A stretch of DNA of 6,856 nt from NCBI GenBank assembly GCA_013816105.1, contig JACDEY010000054.1, forward strand, positions 1-6,856, in the 5' to 3' direction. The notes under the pieces are model-generated. The model had not been told where the DNA came from and made no database searches. It saw only the letters and a list, made by a program, of their open reading frames with translations. A program made the translations under genes and the position numbers. This stretch comes from Actinomycetota bacterium. Lineage in GTDB: Bacteria; Actinomycetota; UBA4738. Of the stretch, positions 1 to 6,427 are shown in pieces (within the stretch, counting starts at the first letter, position 1; every line of letters starts with the position of its first letter).

Positions 1-899
1 AGGTCGAGTGTGATCCCGACGCTCGCGTGCCCGAGGCGCTCCGAGACCACCTTGGGATGGACCCCTTTGAGCAGCATCAGCGTCGCGTGGCCGTGGCGAA
101 GATCGTGGAACCGAACGTGGGGAAGGTCGGAGTGGGCCAGGAACAACCGCCACCTTGACGACAAGGTGTCGGGGTTCAGCGGCCCCCCGTCGCCCCGATC
201 GATCACCAGGTCGAGGTCCTGCCACGTCCGGGCCTTGGACCGGCGGAGGGCCTGCTCGGAGCGCGCGCGCTCGAGGCAGGGGCGCAGGATCTCGGGCAGG
301 GCCACTGCGCGCCGGGACCTGCGGGTCTTGGGCTCGGAGAACGCGAGTCCCCGGCCGGTCGCGTGAAGGGTCCGGCGGACCTGGGCCTGGTGAAGGCCCG
401 GATCGAGATCGCCCCAGCGAAGGGCCAGGATCTCGCCCCGGCGCATCCCGGTTGCGATCGCCATCATCCCGGGAAGCTCAACGGCCGAGCCTTCAAGCGC
501 GGCGACGATCCGCTCCGCGAGGGAGGGATCGACCACCACCGGTTCGGGGCGCCTGGGTCTGGGGGGCTGGGCCCCCTTCGCGGGGTTGGAGGCAAGGATC
601 CCCCAGCGCACGGCCTGCCCGAGGGCCTGGGTGAGCACCAGGTGCAGGTTCAGCACGGTCCCTGCCGAGAGCCTGCGTTCGGGCACGAGGAGCGAGCTGT
701 ACAGGCGCTGGAGGTGAAGGGGGGAGAGCTCGGACAGTGAGACCTCGCCCAAGGCAGGAACGGCATACAGCCTGATGAGTGACTCATACCCCCGGTACGT
801 GGTGGCCCGGACCCGGGCCCTTGCGTGAGCGAGCCACTCCTGCAGGTACTGACCGAGAGACAGGTCCTGGGTTTTCCCCAGGACCCCGGCCTCGATCAT
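1..899 (-). CDS. Tyrosine recombinase/phage-type integrase, C-terminus cut by window edge, N-terminus apparently truncated
   Basis: About 299 residues are visible. A SAM-like core-binding domain opens the protein (SLGQYLQEWL near residues 15-24, then a helical stretch). A linker reading NPAKGAQPPRPRRPE follows, then the catalytic domain. The first catalytic Arg is in TGMRRGEILAL, the HxxR box is in HDLRHGHATL, and the last His is in ERLGHASVGITLDL. The nucleophilic Tyr is expected just past the window edge. The family cuts and rejoins att sites to integrate or excise mobile elements. ATG at 899 is the first start after an in-frame TAA (912-914), and it has no Shine-Dalgarno sequence. Relatives usually have some 50-60 further residues forming an arm-binding domain; the MIEAGV start here resembles the end of that region, and no upstream frame supplies the rest. 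The gene reads away from the tRNA fragment at 1039-1091, as integrases near an att site often do. It may be a decayed remnant; the family is certain, activity is not. Confidence 0.9.
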   Translation of the reverse strand, partial: MIEAGVLGKTQDLSLGQYLQEWLAHARARVRATTYRGYESLIRLYAVPALGEVSLSELSPLHLQRLYSSLLVPERRLSAGTVLNLHLVLTQALGQAVRWGILASNPAKGAQPPRPRRPEPVVVDPSLAERIVAALEGSAVELPGMMAIATGMRRGEILALRWGDLDPGLHQAQVRRTLHATGRGLAFSEPKTRRSRRAVALPEILRPCLERARSEQALRRSKARTWQDLDLVIDRGDGGPLNPDTLSSRWRLFLAHSDLPHVRFHDLRHGHATLMLLKGVHPKVVSERLGHASVGITLD

Positions 900-1038
900 C
901 GGACGGCGACGTTAGCTCTGGTCGCGGGGACCCAGCAAGTGGCGAACCGGCCCTCTGAGAAGAACTTGAGTGCTGGCAGCGGTGTTGCAGACGGCGTGCT
1001 CGAGTCCGGAAGCGCAGCCAGCTCGCCCTGATCTCGAA
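900..1038. other. Non-coding gap between integrase start and tRNA fragment
   Basis: No credible gene is seen here on either strand. This is where integrase arm-binding sites or an excisionase would be expected, but I see no clear array of arm-type repeats. The octamer GCAGCGGT occurs at 976-983 and again at 1039-1046, the second copy at the left edge of the tRNA-like sequence. That may be chance. Confidence 0.4.
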
Positions 1039-1091
1039 GCAGCGGTTTCCTAAACCGTGTGTCGCAGGTTCGATTCCTGCCGGGGGCACCA
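1039..1091 (+). tRNA. 3' half of a tRNA-Arg(CCT) gene, probable attachment-site scar
   Basis: The anticodon stem is GCGGT/ACCGT (1042-1046 with 1054-1058, one G-T pair). Its 7-base loop TTCCTAA places anticodon CCT at 1049-1051. The T arm is GCAGG-TTCGATT-CCTGC (1064-1080), followed by acceptor strand CGGGGGC, discriminator A and encoded CCA (1089-1091). The matching 5' acceptor GCCCCCG and a normal D arm are absent from the 40 bases upstream, so this is not a whole tRNA gene. Integrases commonly target the 3' half of tRNA genes and leave a copied 3' segment at the distal junction. With the integrase just to the left, the fragment fits the junction where the element ends and chromosome resumes. 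The intact gene should lie outside the window. Confidence 0.8.
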
Positions 1092-1095
1092 GTGT

Positions 1096-1134
1096 GATGT
1101 CTCGCGACATCGTGCCGACATGTCTCGCGACATC
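1096..1134. repeat. Two direct copies of a 15-base palindromic repeat
   Basis: ATGTCTCGCGACATC occurs at 1097-1111 and 1120-1134, a spacing of 23 bases. Each copy is a hyphenated palindrome (ATGTC-TCGC-GACAT). The left copy extends by one base pair to GATGTC/GACATC. The pair lies 5 bases after the tRNA CCA end and 8 bases before the cyclase stop codon. It could be a protein-binding operator pair, a dispersed genomic repeat, or the end of a lost insertion sequence. Without a T tract it is not a typical terminator. Confidence 0.7.
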
Positions 1135-1142
1135 CTTCCACC

Positions 1143-2285
1143 TCACGATCGTCCGGAACCGCCGACCAGGTCGAGGATCTCCCACGCTTCCACCGGGCGG
1201 GCCGCGCCCTTGAGCATGAGCGGCTCTCGCTGCTGGGCCCGGACCCGGTCCTTGACCAGCGCGTAGGTCCGGAACCCGACCAGGACAGAACCCGGCTCGG
1301 CCTCCGTTTGAAGACGGGCTGCCACGTTGACGGCGAAGCCCACGGCCTTGTACGCGCGCAGGACGTCGCTGCCGAAGACACCCACCGTGCAATGGCCGGT
1401 GTTCACGCCGACACGGATCCTGAGATCGGCCGGGATCCCGCGCCCGCGGATCGTGGCGCTCAGCTCCTCCGCGCGGATCTTCATGCCGAACGCGACCTGC
1501 ACGGCCGCCCAGGCCTGGACCGACTCGTCCTCTTGGATCGGAGCTCCGAAGATGACCATCAGGCCGTCGCCGATGTAGTTGTCCAGGGTCCCTCGGTGGG
1601 CGACGGCCACGGCGGTCATCTCCCGGAGGTACTCGTTCAGCACCTCGGAGAGCTCCTCGGGCTCCAGGGTGTCGGAGAGGTCGGTGAACCCGACCAAGTC
1701 CGCGAACAGGAGGGTCAGCTTTCGCCGCTCGAAGCCCTCGGACGCGGACAGCTGTCCCGCCAGTAATCCCTCGGCGACCTGATGAGGCAGGAACCGCTTC
1801 AGCTCGCCGGTCCGAACCAGCTCGGCCACCTGCTCTTCCACCCGTGCCTCGAGTTGCCGGTTGAGCCGCGCCACCTCCTCGAGGTGCTCCATCTCCACAT
1901 CGTGGAGGCGCTTCTTGTTCAAGCCGGCGTTGATCCTCGCGGTGAGCAGCACCGGGTCGATGGGCTTCGACAGGTAGTCGTCGGCCCCGAGCTCGATGCA
2001 CCGCACGGCGCTGTCGATGTCGTCGACCGACGTGACCATGATCACGGGGATGTGTCGCAGGTTGGAATCTTCTTTCAGCGCGCCCAACACGCCGTAGCCG
2101 TCCATCTGCGGCATCAGGACGTCGAGCAGGACGACGTCGAAGCTCTCGGAACGCACGAAGTCGAGCGCCTGGTTACCGTCTTCTGCCGTCCTCACCTGAT
2201 GCCCGTCCCGCTCGAGGCTCCCGGTGAGCATCAGACGGGTCACGGGATCGTCGTCCACCACCAGGACCGAGGCCTGATCCTTCAT
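1143..2285 (-). CDS. Response regulator with class III adenylate/guanylate cyclase output domain
   Basis: This 380-residue soluble protein starts with a receiver domain (about 5-122): acidic pocket D11-D13, phosphoacceptor D55 in LLDVLMPQMDG, T85, and K107 in SKPID. A charged helix (about 122-165) probably forms a coiled coil joining dimer partners. The class III cyclase domain follows (about 187-370). Metal-binding aspartates are D196 (FADLVGFT) and D240 (IGDGLMVIFGAP), and transition-state residues are N320 and R324 in VNVAAR. The purine-selecting positions are unusual: N236 sits where adenylate cyclases have Lys, and K313 where they have Asp or Thr. Whether it makes cAMP, cGMP or neither cannot be read from sequence. 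Its ATG overlaps the kinase stop as ATGA and has no good Shine-Dalgarno sequence, so translational coupling is likely. The fused HPt domain of that kinase is the natural phosphodonor for D55 (inference). No membrane segment is present. Confidence 0.95.
   Translation of the reverse strand: MKDQASVLVVDDDPVTRLMLTGSLERDGHQVRTAEDGNQALDFVRSESFDVVLLDVLMPQMDGYGVLGALKEDSNLRHIPVIMVTSVDDIDSAVRCIELGADDYLSKPIDPVLLTARINAGLNKKRLHDVEMEHLEEVARLNRQLEARVEEQVAELVRTGELKRFLPHQVAEGLLAGQLSASEGFERRKLTLLFADLVGFTDLSDTLEPEELSEVLNEYLREMTAVAVAHRGTLDNYIGDGLMVIFGAPIQEDESVQAWAAVQVAFGMKIRAEELSATIRGRGIPADLRIRVGVNTGHCTVGVFGSDVLRAYKAVGFAVNVAARLQTEAEPGSVLVGFRTYALVKDRVRAQQREPLMLKGAARPVEAWEILDLVGGSGRS
2282..2285 (-). other. ATGA stop/start overlap coupling kinase and cyclase genes
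   Basis: The kinase TGA (2284-2282) overlaps the cyclase ATG (2285-2283). With no strong Shine-Dalgarno sequence before the cyclase, its translation probably depends on ribosomes finishing the kinase. This supports one operon and a fixed ratio of the two partners. Confidence 0.85.
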
Positions 2286-5200
2286 GGTCGCAGCTCAGCG
2301 CGGATCGTTTCGAGCTCACCGGTCACGCGTCCGAGCTCCACCGCGATCCGAGCGAGGAGGTCGCTTCCCCCGTCGAGGGTTCCGGCCTTCGCCGCAGCCT
2401 CGAGCTCGCGACAGATCTTCGCGAGCTGGACGGGTCCGAACGCGGCGGCGTTGGACTTCAGCGTGTGCGTCTCCCGTCGGACGTCTTCGACCTGGTTCCG
2501 CTCCAACGCGGTCGTCAGCGTCGCCATCTGGCCGGGCACGTGGCCCAGGAAGGTGTCGATCAGCGCCGCCACCGATCCGCGCCCCTGCTCACCGAGCGAG
2601 GAGACGAGCTTGCGGATCACACCGGCGTCGACCGCCGAAGCCGGTTGGCTTGCGCCGGGCCGGCGCGCGACGCGCGTCAGGGCACCTGCGAGCTCTTCGA
2701 TGTGGATGGGCTTGGCGATGTAGTCGTCCATGCCGGCCTGGATGCACAGCTCTCGCTCCCCCTGCATGGCGTTGGCAGTGACCGCGACGATGTGCGGCCG
2801 CCGCTCCCGCGGCCACCGCTGGTGGATGCGCTTGGTGGCTTCGAGCCCGTCCATCTCCGGCATCTCCACGTCCATAAGCACCGCGTCGTAGGTTTGGCGT
2901 TCGAGCGCCTCCAGCGCCTCAACACCATTGGCTGCGACGTCCGCCCGATAGCCCACCTTCTGGAGCATGAGCAACACCAGCTGTTGGTTCACGGCGTTGT
3001 CCTCGACCACCAGGATCCGCAGAGGGAGCCGTTCGGCCAGCCGATCATCGGGCGCGGCCGCCGCCGAGGGCTCGGCCGAGGTCTCGCCCGGCTGGGGTTC
3101 TCCACCGAAGACCACCATCAGCGCGTCGTGGAGCTGCGAGGGCTTGATCGGTTTGGTCAGGTACGAGGCGAACTCGACCGATGTCTTCTCACTGCGGCCG
3201 AGCGAGGTCAACATCACGAGCGGAAGAGCCCGCGCGTCGCGGTGCCGGCGGATCTCACCGGCCAGGGCGAGACCGTCCATGTCCGGCATCTGCATGTCCA
3301 AGATGGCGACGTCGAAGGGATCGCCCCGGCGGATCCACTCGAGGGCTTCGACCGGAGTCCCGGTCTCCACAGCGAGCATGCCCCATGACTCGGTCTGTCT
3401 GACCAGGATGTGGCGATTGGTGGCGTTGTCGTCGACGATCAGCACGCGCCTCCCGGAGAGCTGCGTCGGCGTCGTTCGTTCGAAGGCCCGGACGGGAGCG
3501 GGAGAGGCCTCGGCCTCGAGGGTGAAGTGGAACGTCGACCCGCTCCCCGGGCGGCTCTCGACCCACATCGTCCCGCCCATCAGGTCGGCCAGCCGCTTGC
3601 TGATCGCCAGCCCGAGCCCCGTCCCCCCGTAGCGTCGGGTCGTCGAAGGATCCAGCTGGCTGAACGACTCGAACAGTCGATCCATGCGGTCTTCAGGGAT
3701 GCCGATCCCGGTGTCTCGGATAGCGAAATGGACCCGATGGCGATCGTCCGAGTCGAGCCGCTCCGCGGCCACGGTGACCACGACCTCGCCCTGCTCGGTG
3801 AACTTCACCGCGTTATTCAGAAGGTTGATCAGGATCTGACGCACCCGTGTGACGTCGCCGACGAGCGCCCCCGGCGCGTCCGGATCGAGCTCGTAGGCGA
3901 TATCGAGGCCCTTCTTGAGCGCGCCGGCAGCCACCAGCTCGAGCGCGGACTCCACGCAGTCCCGCAGATCGAACGGAGCGCTGTCCAGGTCGAACCTGCC
4001 CGCCTCGATCTTGGAGAAGTCGAGGATGTCGTTGATCACGCCGAGCAGGGCATCGCCGCTGCTGCGGGTCACCTCCGCATAGTTGCGCTGCTCGCCCGAA
4101 AGCTCCGTATCCAGCAGGAGCCCGGTCATGCCGAGGACGGCGTTGAGCGGCGTCCGGATCTCGTGGCTCATCGTGGCTAGGAACGCACTCTTGGCCTCCG
4201 TGGCCGCCTCGGCGTCCCTTCGCGCCCGCTGGAGATCACGGATGTCGTGGTACAGGGCGTAGAGGCCGACTGCTTCTCCCGCCACGATGACCGGGGACGA
4301 GAACATCTCAACGTCGAGCAGAGTTCCGTCCTTGTGCGTCCGCTGTGTAATGGCGTGCGCAGGGTCTCCCCTCATACCTTGCTCCGTATAGGCCCGGGAC
4401 TCCGCTCGCATCTCATCGATGGTTGCCACGAGTTCGTCGACGTCGCGGCCGATGGCCTCATCGGCCGTGTAGCCGAAGAGGCGCTCCGCCGCCGGGTTCC
4501 AGGAGTTGACCGTCCCGTCGGGGGTCATGAGAGCGATCGCCACCGGGCTCGACTCCACGAGGGCCTCGTAGTACCGCTTCTGGCGCTGGAGCTCGCTGAC
4601 GTCGTGGTAGATGACCACGAACCCGACGCGCTCCTCGCTCACAACGACCGGCGCAGAGAACATCTGGACGTCGACGAGGGAACCGTCCTTCCGGGTCCGC
4701 CTGACCGAGGCCTGGAACCGCTCCCCTCGCATCGCCGTTCGGCTGTAGCCCGCGGCCTCCTCGTGGAGATCCAGCCGGGTGGCCACCAGATCGTCGAGGA
4801 GGTTGCCGACGGCCTCGTCGGTCGAGTACCCGAAGAGCCGCTCGGCGCCGGGGTTCCAGGAGACGACCTTCGAGTCGAGGTCGGTGACCACCATGGCCGC
4901 AGGGCTGATCTCCAGGAGCGATTGGAAGTACCGTTTCTGCTCCTGGAGCTCGCTGATGTCGTGATACATGACATAGAGGCCCTCCCGCTCCCCGCCCACG
5001 TTCACCGGCGCGATGAGGAGCTGGACGTCCACCAACGAGCCATCGCTCCGCGTCCGCTGGGTGATGGCATCGACGCGCTCCCCCCGCGCAAGGGCCTCCG
5101 TGTACCGGACCGCCTCGTCGTGGAACTCCGGCCGGGTGGCAACGAGGTCGTCGGTCCTACGGCCCACGGCCTCCTTCGCTGAATACCCGAAGAGCTTCTC

Positions 5201-6070
5201 CGCGGCGGGATTCCACGAGACGATCTTCGAGTCGAGGTCGGTGATCACGATCGCCGTCGGGCTGATCTCGAGCAGCGACTGGAAGTAGCGTTTCTGCTCC
5301 TGAAGCTCGGTGATGTCGTGGTAGAAGACGTGCTTCGCCACCAGCTCGCCACCGACCCTGACGGGTCCCCCCACGACGTCGACGTCGACCAGCGTCCCGT
5401 CCTTCCTTGTCCGCTGCGTGACGACGCGGACGGTGCGACCCTCGTTCGCCTGGCGGTCGATCTCCTCCCCTTCAGCGCGCAGGTCCTCCCGCGCGGCCAC
5501 CAGGTCGTCGATGTTCCGGCCGATCGCCTCCTCGACGGTGTAGCCGAACAGCTGCTCGGCAGCCGGATTCCAGGACGTCACGGTTTCGTTCATATCGGTG
5601 GTGACGATGGCCTCGGGACTCACCTCGAGCAGCTCCCCGAAGAACCGCTGTTGGCGGTTCAGCTCGGTGATGTCGTGGTAGATGGCGAACGTCCCGACCG
5701 GTTCGTCCTTCGCGACCATCGGAACGGCGAGGAGCTCGACGTCGACGATGCTCCCGTCCTTGCGAGTGCGCCGGGTGATGCTCTGGACGTGCTCATTGGC
5801 CGCGACGCGCCGCCTGAACTCCTCCGCCTCGACGTGCAGAGCGTCCGTACTCGCCACGAGACCGTTGAGATCCCGCCCCGCCGCCTCCTCCGCTGTGTAT
5901 CCGAAGAGCCGCTCCGCGGCCGGGTTCCACGACGCGACCCGGTTGCCGAGATCGGTGATCACGATGGCCGTTGGGCTGATCTCGAGGACCGGCTCGAATC
6001 GTTCCGTCTGCCGACGGAGCTGTTCCTCGATCGCTCGTCCCGTGGGCCCAGAGTTGCGGTTGCGTGACAC
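2282..6070 (-). CDS. Soluble hybrid sensor histidine kinase: PAS x5, HisKA, HATPase, REC, REC, HPt
   Basis: From the GTG at 6070 the protein has 1262 residues. Five PAS/PAC domains lie at 25-143, 144-262, 263-381, 382-500 and 501-619, each with a WNP(A/G)AE-LFGY core and a (R/H)(K/S)DG PAC motif. HisKA follows with phospho-His H636 in [10 protein letters not shown]. The HATPase domain has N box N753, D786 in DTGIGIP and GTGLGLAI at 816-823. Receiver 1 carries D925 and K973, receiver 2 carries D1067 and K1120. The C-terminal HPt has H1202 in [12 protein letters not shown]. All catalytic and phosphotransfer residues are present, so the protein contains a full internal phosphorelay. It has no signal peptide or membrane segment, so sensing is probably cytoplasmic. 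No LOV flavin-binding Cys motif or clear haem ligand is visible, and the signal is unknown. The start is a choice: GTG 6070 has GGGGGAGG seven bases upstream. ATG 6076 is too close to it, and GTG 6163 would add 31 Pro/Ser/Gly-rich residues without a ribosome site. Confidence 0.95.
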   Translation of the reverse strand: MSRNRNSGPTGRAIEEQLRRQTERFEPVLEISPTAIVITDLGNRVASWNPAAERLFGYTAEEAAGRDLNGLVASTDALHVEAEEFRRRVAANEHVQSITRRTRKDGSIVDVELLAVPMVAKDEPVGTFAIYHDITELNRQQRFFGELLEVSPEAIVTTDMNETVTSWNPAAEQLFGYTVEEAIGRNIDDLVAAREDLRAEGEEIDRQANEGRTVRVVTQRTRKDGTLVDVDVVGGPVRVGGELVAKHVFYHDITELQEQKRYFQSLLEISPTAIVITDLDSKIVSWNPAAEKLFGYSAKEAVGRRTDDLVATRPEFHDEAVRYTEALARGERVDAITQRTRSDGSLVDVQLLIAPVNVGGEREGLYVMYHDISELQEQKRYFQSLLEISPAAMVVTDLDSKVVSWNPGAERLFGYSTDEAVGNLLDDLVATRLDLHEEAAGYSRTAMRGERFQASVRRTRKDGSLVDVQMFSAPVVVSEERVGFVVIYHDVSELQRQKRYYEALVESSPVAIALMTPDGTVNSWNPAAERLFGYTADEAIGRDVDELVATIDEMRAESRAYTEQGMRGDPAHAITQRTHKDGTLLDVEMFSSPVIVAGEAVGLYALYHDIRDLQRARRDAEAATEAKSAFLATMSHEIRTPLNAVLGMTGLLLDTELSGEQRNYAEVTRSSGDALLGVINDILDFSKIEAGRFDLDSAPFDLRDCVESALELVAAGALKKGLDIAYELDPDAPGALVGDVTRVRQILINLLNNAVKFTEQGEVVVTVAAERLDSDDRHRVHFAIRDTGIGIPEDRMDRLFESFSQLDPSTTRRYGGTGLGLAISKRLADLMGGTMWVESRPGSGSTFHFTLEAEASPAPVRAFERTTPTQLSGRRVLIVDDNATNRHILVRQTESWGMLAVETGTPVEALEWIRRGDPFDVAILDMQMPDMDGLALAGEIRRHRDARALPLVMLTSLGRSEKTSVEFASYLTKPIKPSQLHDALMVVFGGEPQPGETSAEPSAAAAPDDRLAERLPLRILVVEDNAVNQQLVLLMLQKVGYRADVAANGVEALEALERQTYDAVLMDVEMPEMDGLEATKRIHQRWPRERRPHIVAVTANAMQGERELCIQAGMDDYIAKPIHIEELAGALTRVARRPGASQPASAVDAGVIRKLVSSLGEQGRGSVAALIDTFLGHVPGQMATLTTALERNQVEDVRRETHTLKSNAAAFGPVQLAKICRELEAAAKAGTLDGGSDLLARIAVELGRVTGELETIRAELRP
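4214..5998 (-). repeat. Coding tandem array: five PAS units, each 357 bp
   Basis: Unit boundaries on the minus strand are 5998-5642, 5641-5285, 5284-4928, 4927-4571 and 4570-4214. Every unit is exactly 119 codons with no insertion or deletion. Units 3 and 4 are closest, with 79 of 119 residues identical by hand count, and their flanking linkers (SELQ-QKRY) also match. The pattern indicates repeated in-frame duplication of one PAS-plus-linker module. Confidence 0.9.
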
Positions 6071-6077
6071 GCCCATG

Positions 6078-6085
6078 CCTCCCCC
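6078..6085 (-). promoter_or_regulatory. Ribosome binding site deciding the kinase start
   Basis: On the minus strand GGGGGAGG ends 7 bases before GTG 6070 and only 1 base before ATG 6076. Normal spacing favours the GTG. The residues gained by starting farther upstream are low in complexity and belong to no domain. Confidence 0.55.
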
Positions 6086-6205
6086 GCCCATCTCGATGCC
6101 CTGAAACGCGGTTGTCCAGGTTGGAGCCGGCGTTGACCTTGGGGACGGTTTGGAGCTTCCCACATAGGAGGAGCCTGCAGAAGGGGCCTGCGGCCTCGCG
6201 GATCC

Positions 6206-6382
6206 GTCGAGGAAGGTCGGGCCGTCCTTCGGGGCAACGCCACCGTGACGGGACTGGGGGCCGGTAAGGACTTGCCGTTCACCCTGATCGCGTACAGAGG
6301 TGGGCCGGGAACGAGGGTGGTCCTCCGCGTCTCCGGACTTGTGTTCAACGAGATCGTGCTGGAAGGGGGGATCAGCTTCTGA
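6206..6382 (+). pseudogene. C-terminal remnant of a 5'-truncated gene, product unknown
   Basis: The frame reads VEEGRAVLRGNATVTGLGAG, then KDLPFTLIAYRGGPGTRVVL, ending EGGISF and TGA at 6380-6382. The alternating hydrophobic and glycine pattern looks like beta strands of a secreted or cell-wall domain. The frame is open from 6137, but the part before about 6206 is Arg/Gly-rich and unconvincing. The only in-frame start near a plausible position is GTG 6245, which would leave 45 residues and has no good ribosome site. A full-length gene would have to run through the start of the oppositely oriented kinase gene. I therefore read it as a remnant whose 5' part was lost. It lies 45 bases upstream of the Tat-signal gene on the same strand and may be a broken paralogue or former operon partner. 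I recognise no named family. Confidence 0.5.
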
Positions 6383-6414
6383 GGACTCGTGTGAGGCCGG
6401 ACGAGATCGCCCTA

Positions 6415-6423
6415 GAGGGAGGG
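6415..6423 (+). promoter_or_regulatory. Strong ribosome binding site for the Tat-signal ORF
   Basis: GAGGGAGGG lies 4 bases before ATG 6428, with core GGAGG at 6418-6422. It is the best Shine-Dalgarno match I noticed in the window and fixes this start. Confidence 0.8.
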
Positions 6424-6427
6424 AACA

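Noticed and set aside
10..740. Plus-strand ORFs opposite the integrase
   Set aside because: The minus-strand frame has clear integrase motifs through the whole stretch, and the plus frames are low-complexity shadows.
1015..1091. An intact tRNA-Arg gene
   Set aside because: No GCCCCCG acceptor partner or pairing D arm could be found upstream of the anticodon arm.
896..1381. Minus-strand ORF of 161 codons containing a GRNRTCDTRF-type peptide
   Set aside because: That peptide is the well-known false translation of the antisense strand of a tRNA gene. The frame overlaps the cyclase in another phase.
784..2001. Long minus-strand ORF of 405 codons spanning the integrase, tRNA and cyclase regions
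   Set aside because: It lies out of frame with the integrase and cyclase, and its centre is the antisense translation of the tRNA fragment, a common source of spurious ORFs. Composition is Arg/Gly/Pro-rich with no domain.
2465..6067. Several plus-strand ORFs of 249-313 codons opposite the kinase
   Set aside because: They mirror the kinase in a GC-rich genome, are His/Arg/Val-rich, repeat with the PAS period and show no family motif. They are antisense shadows.
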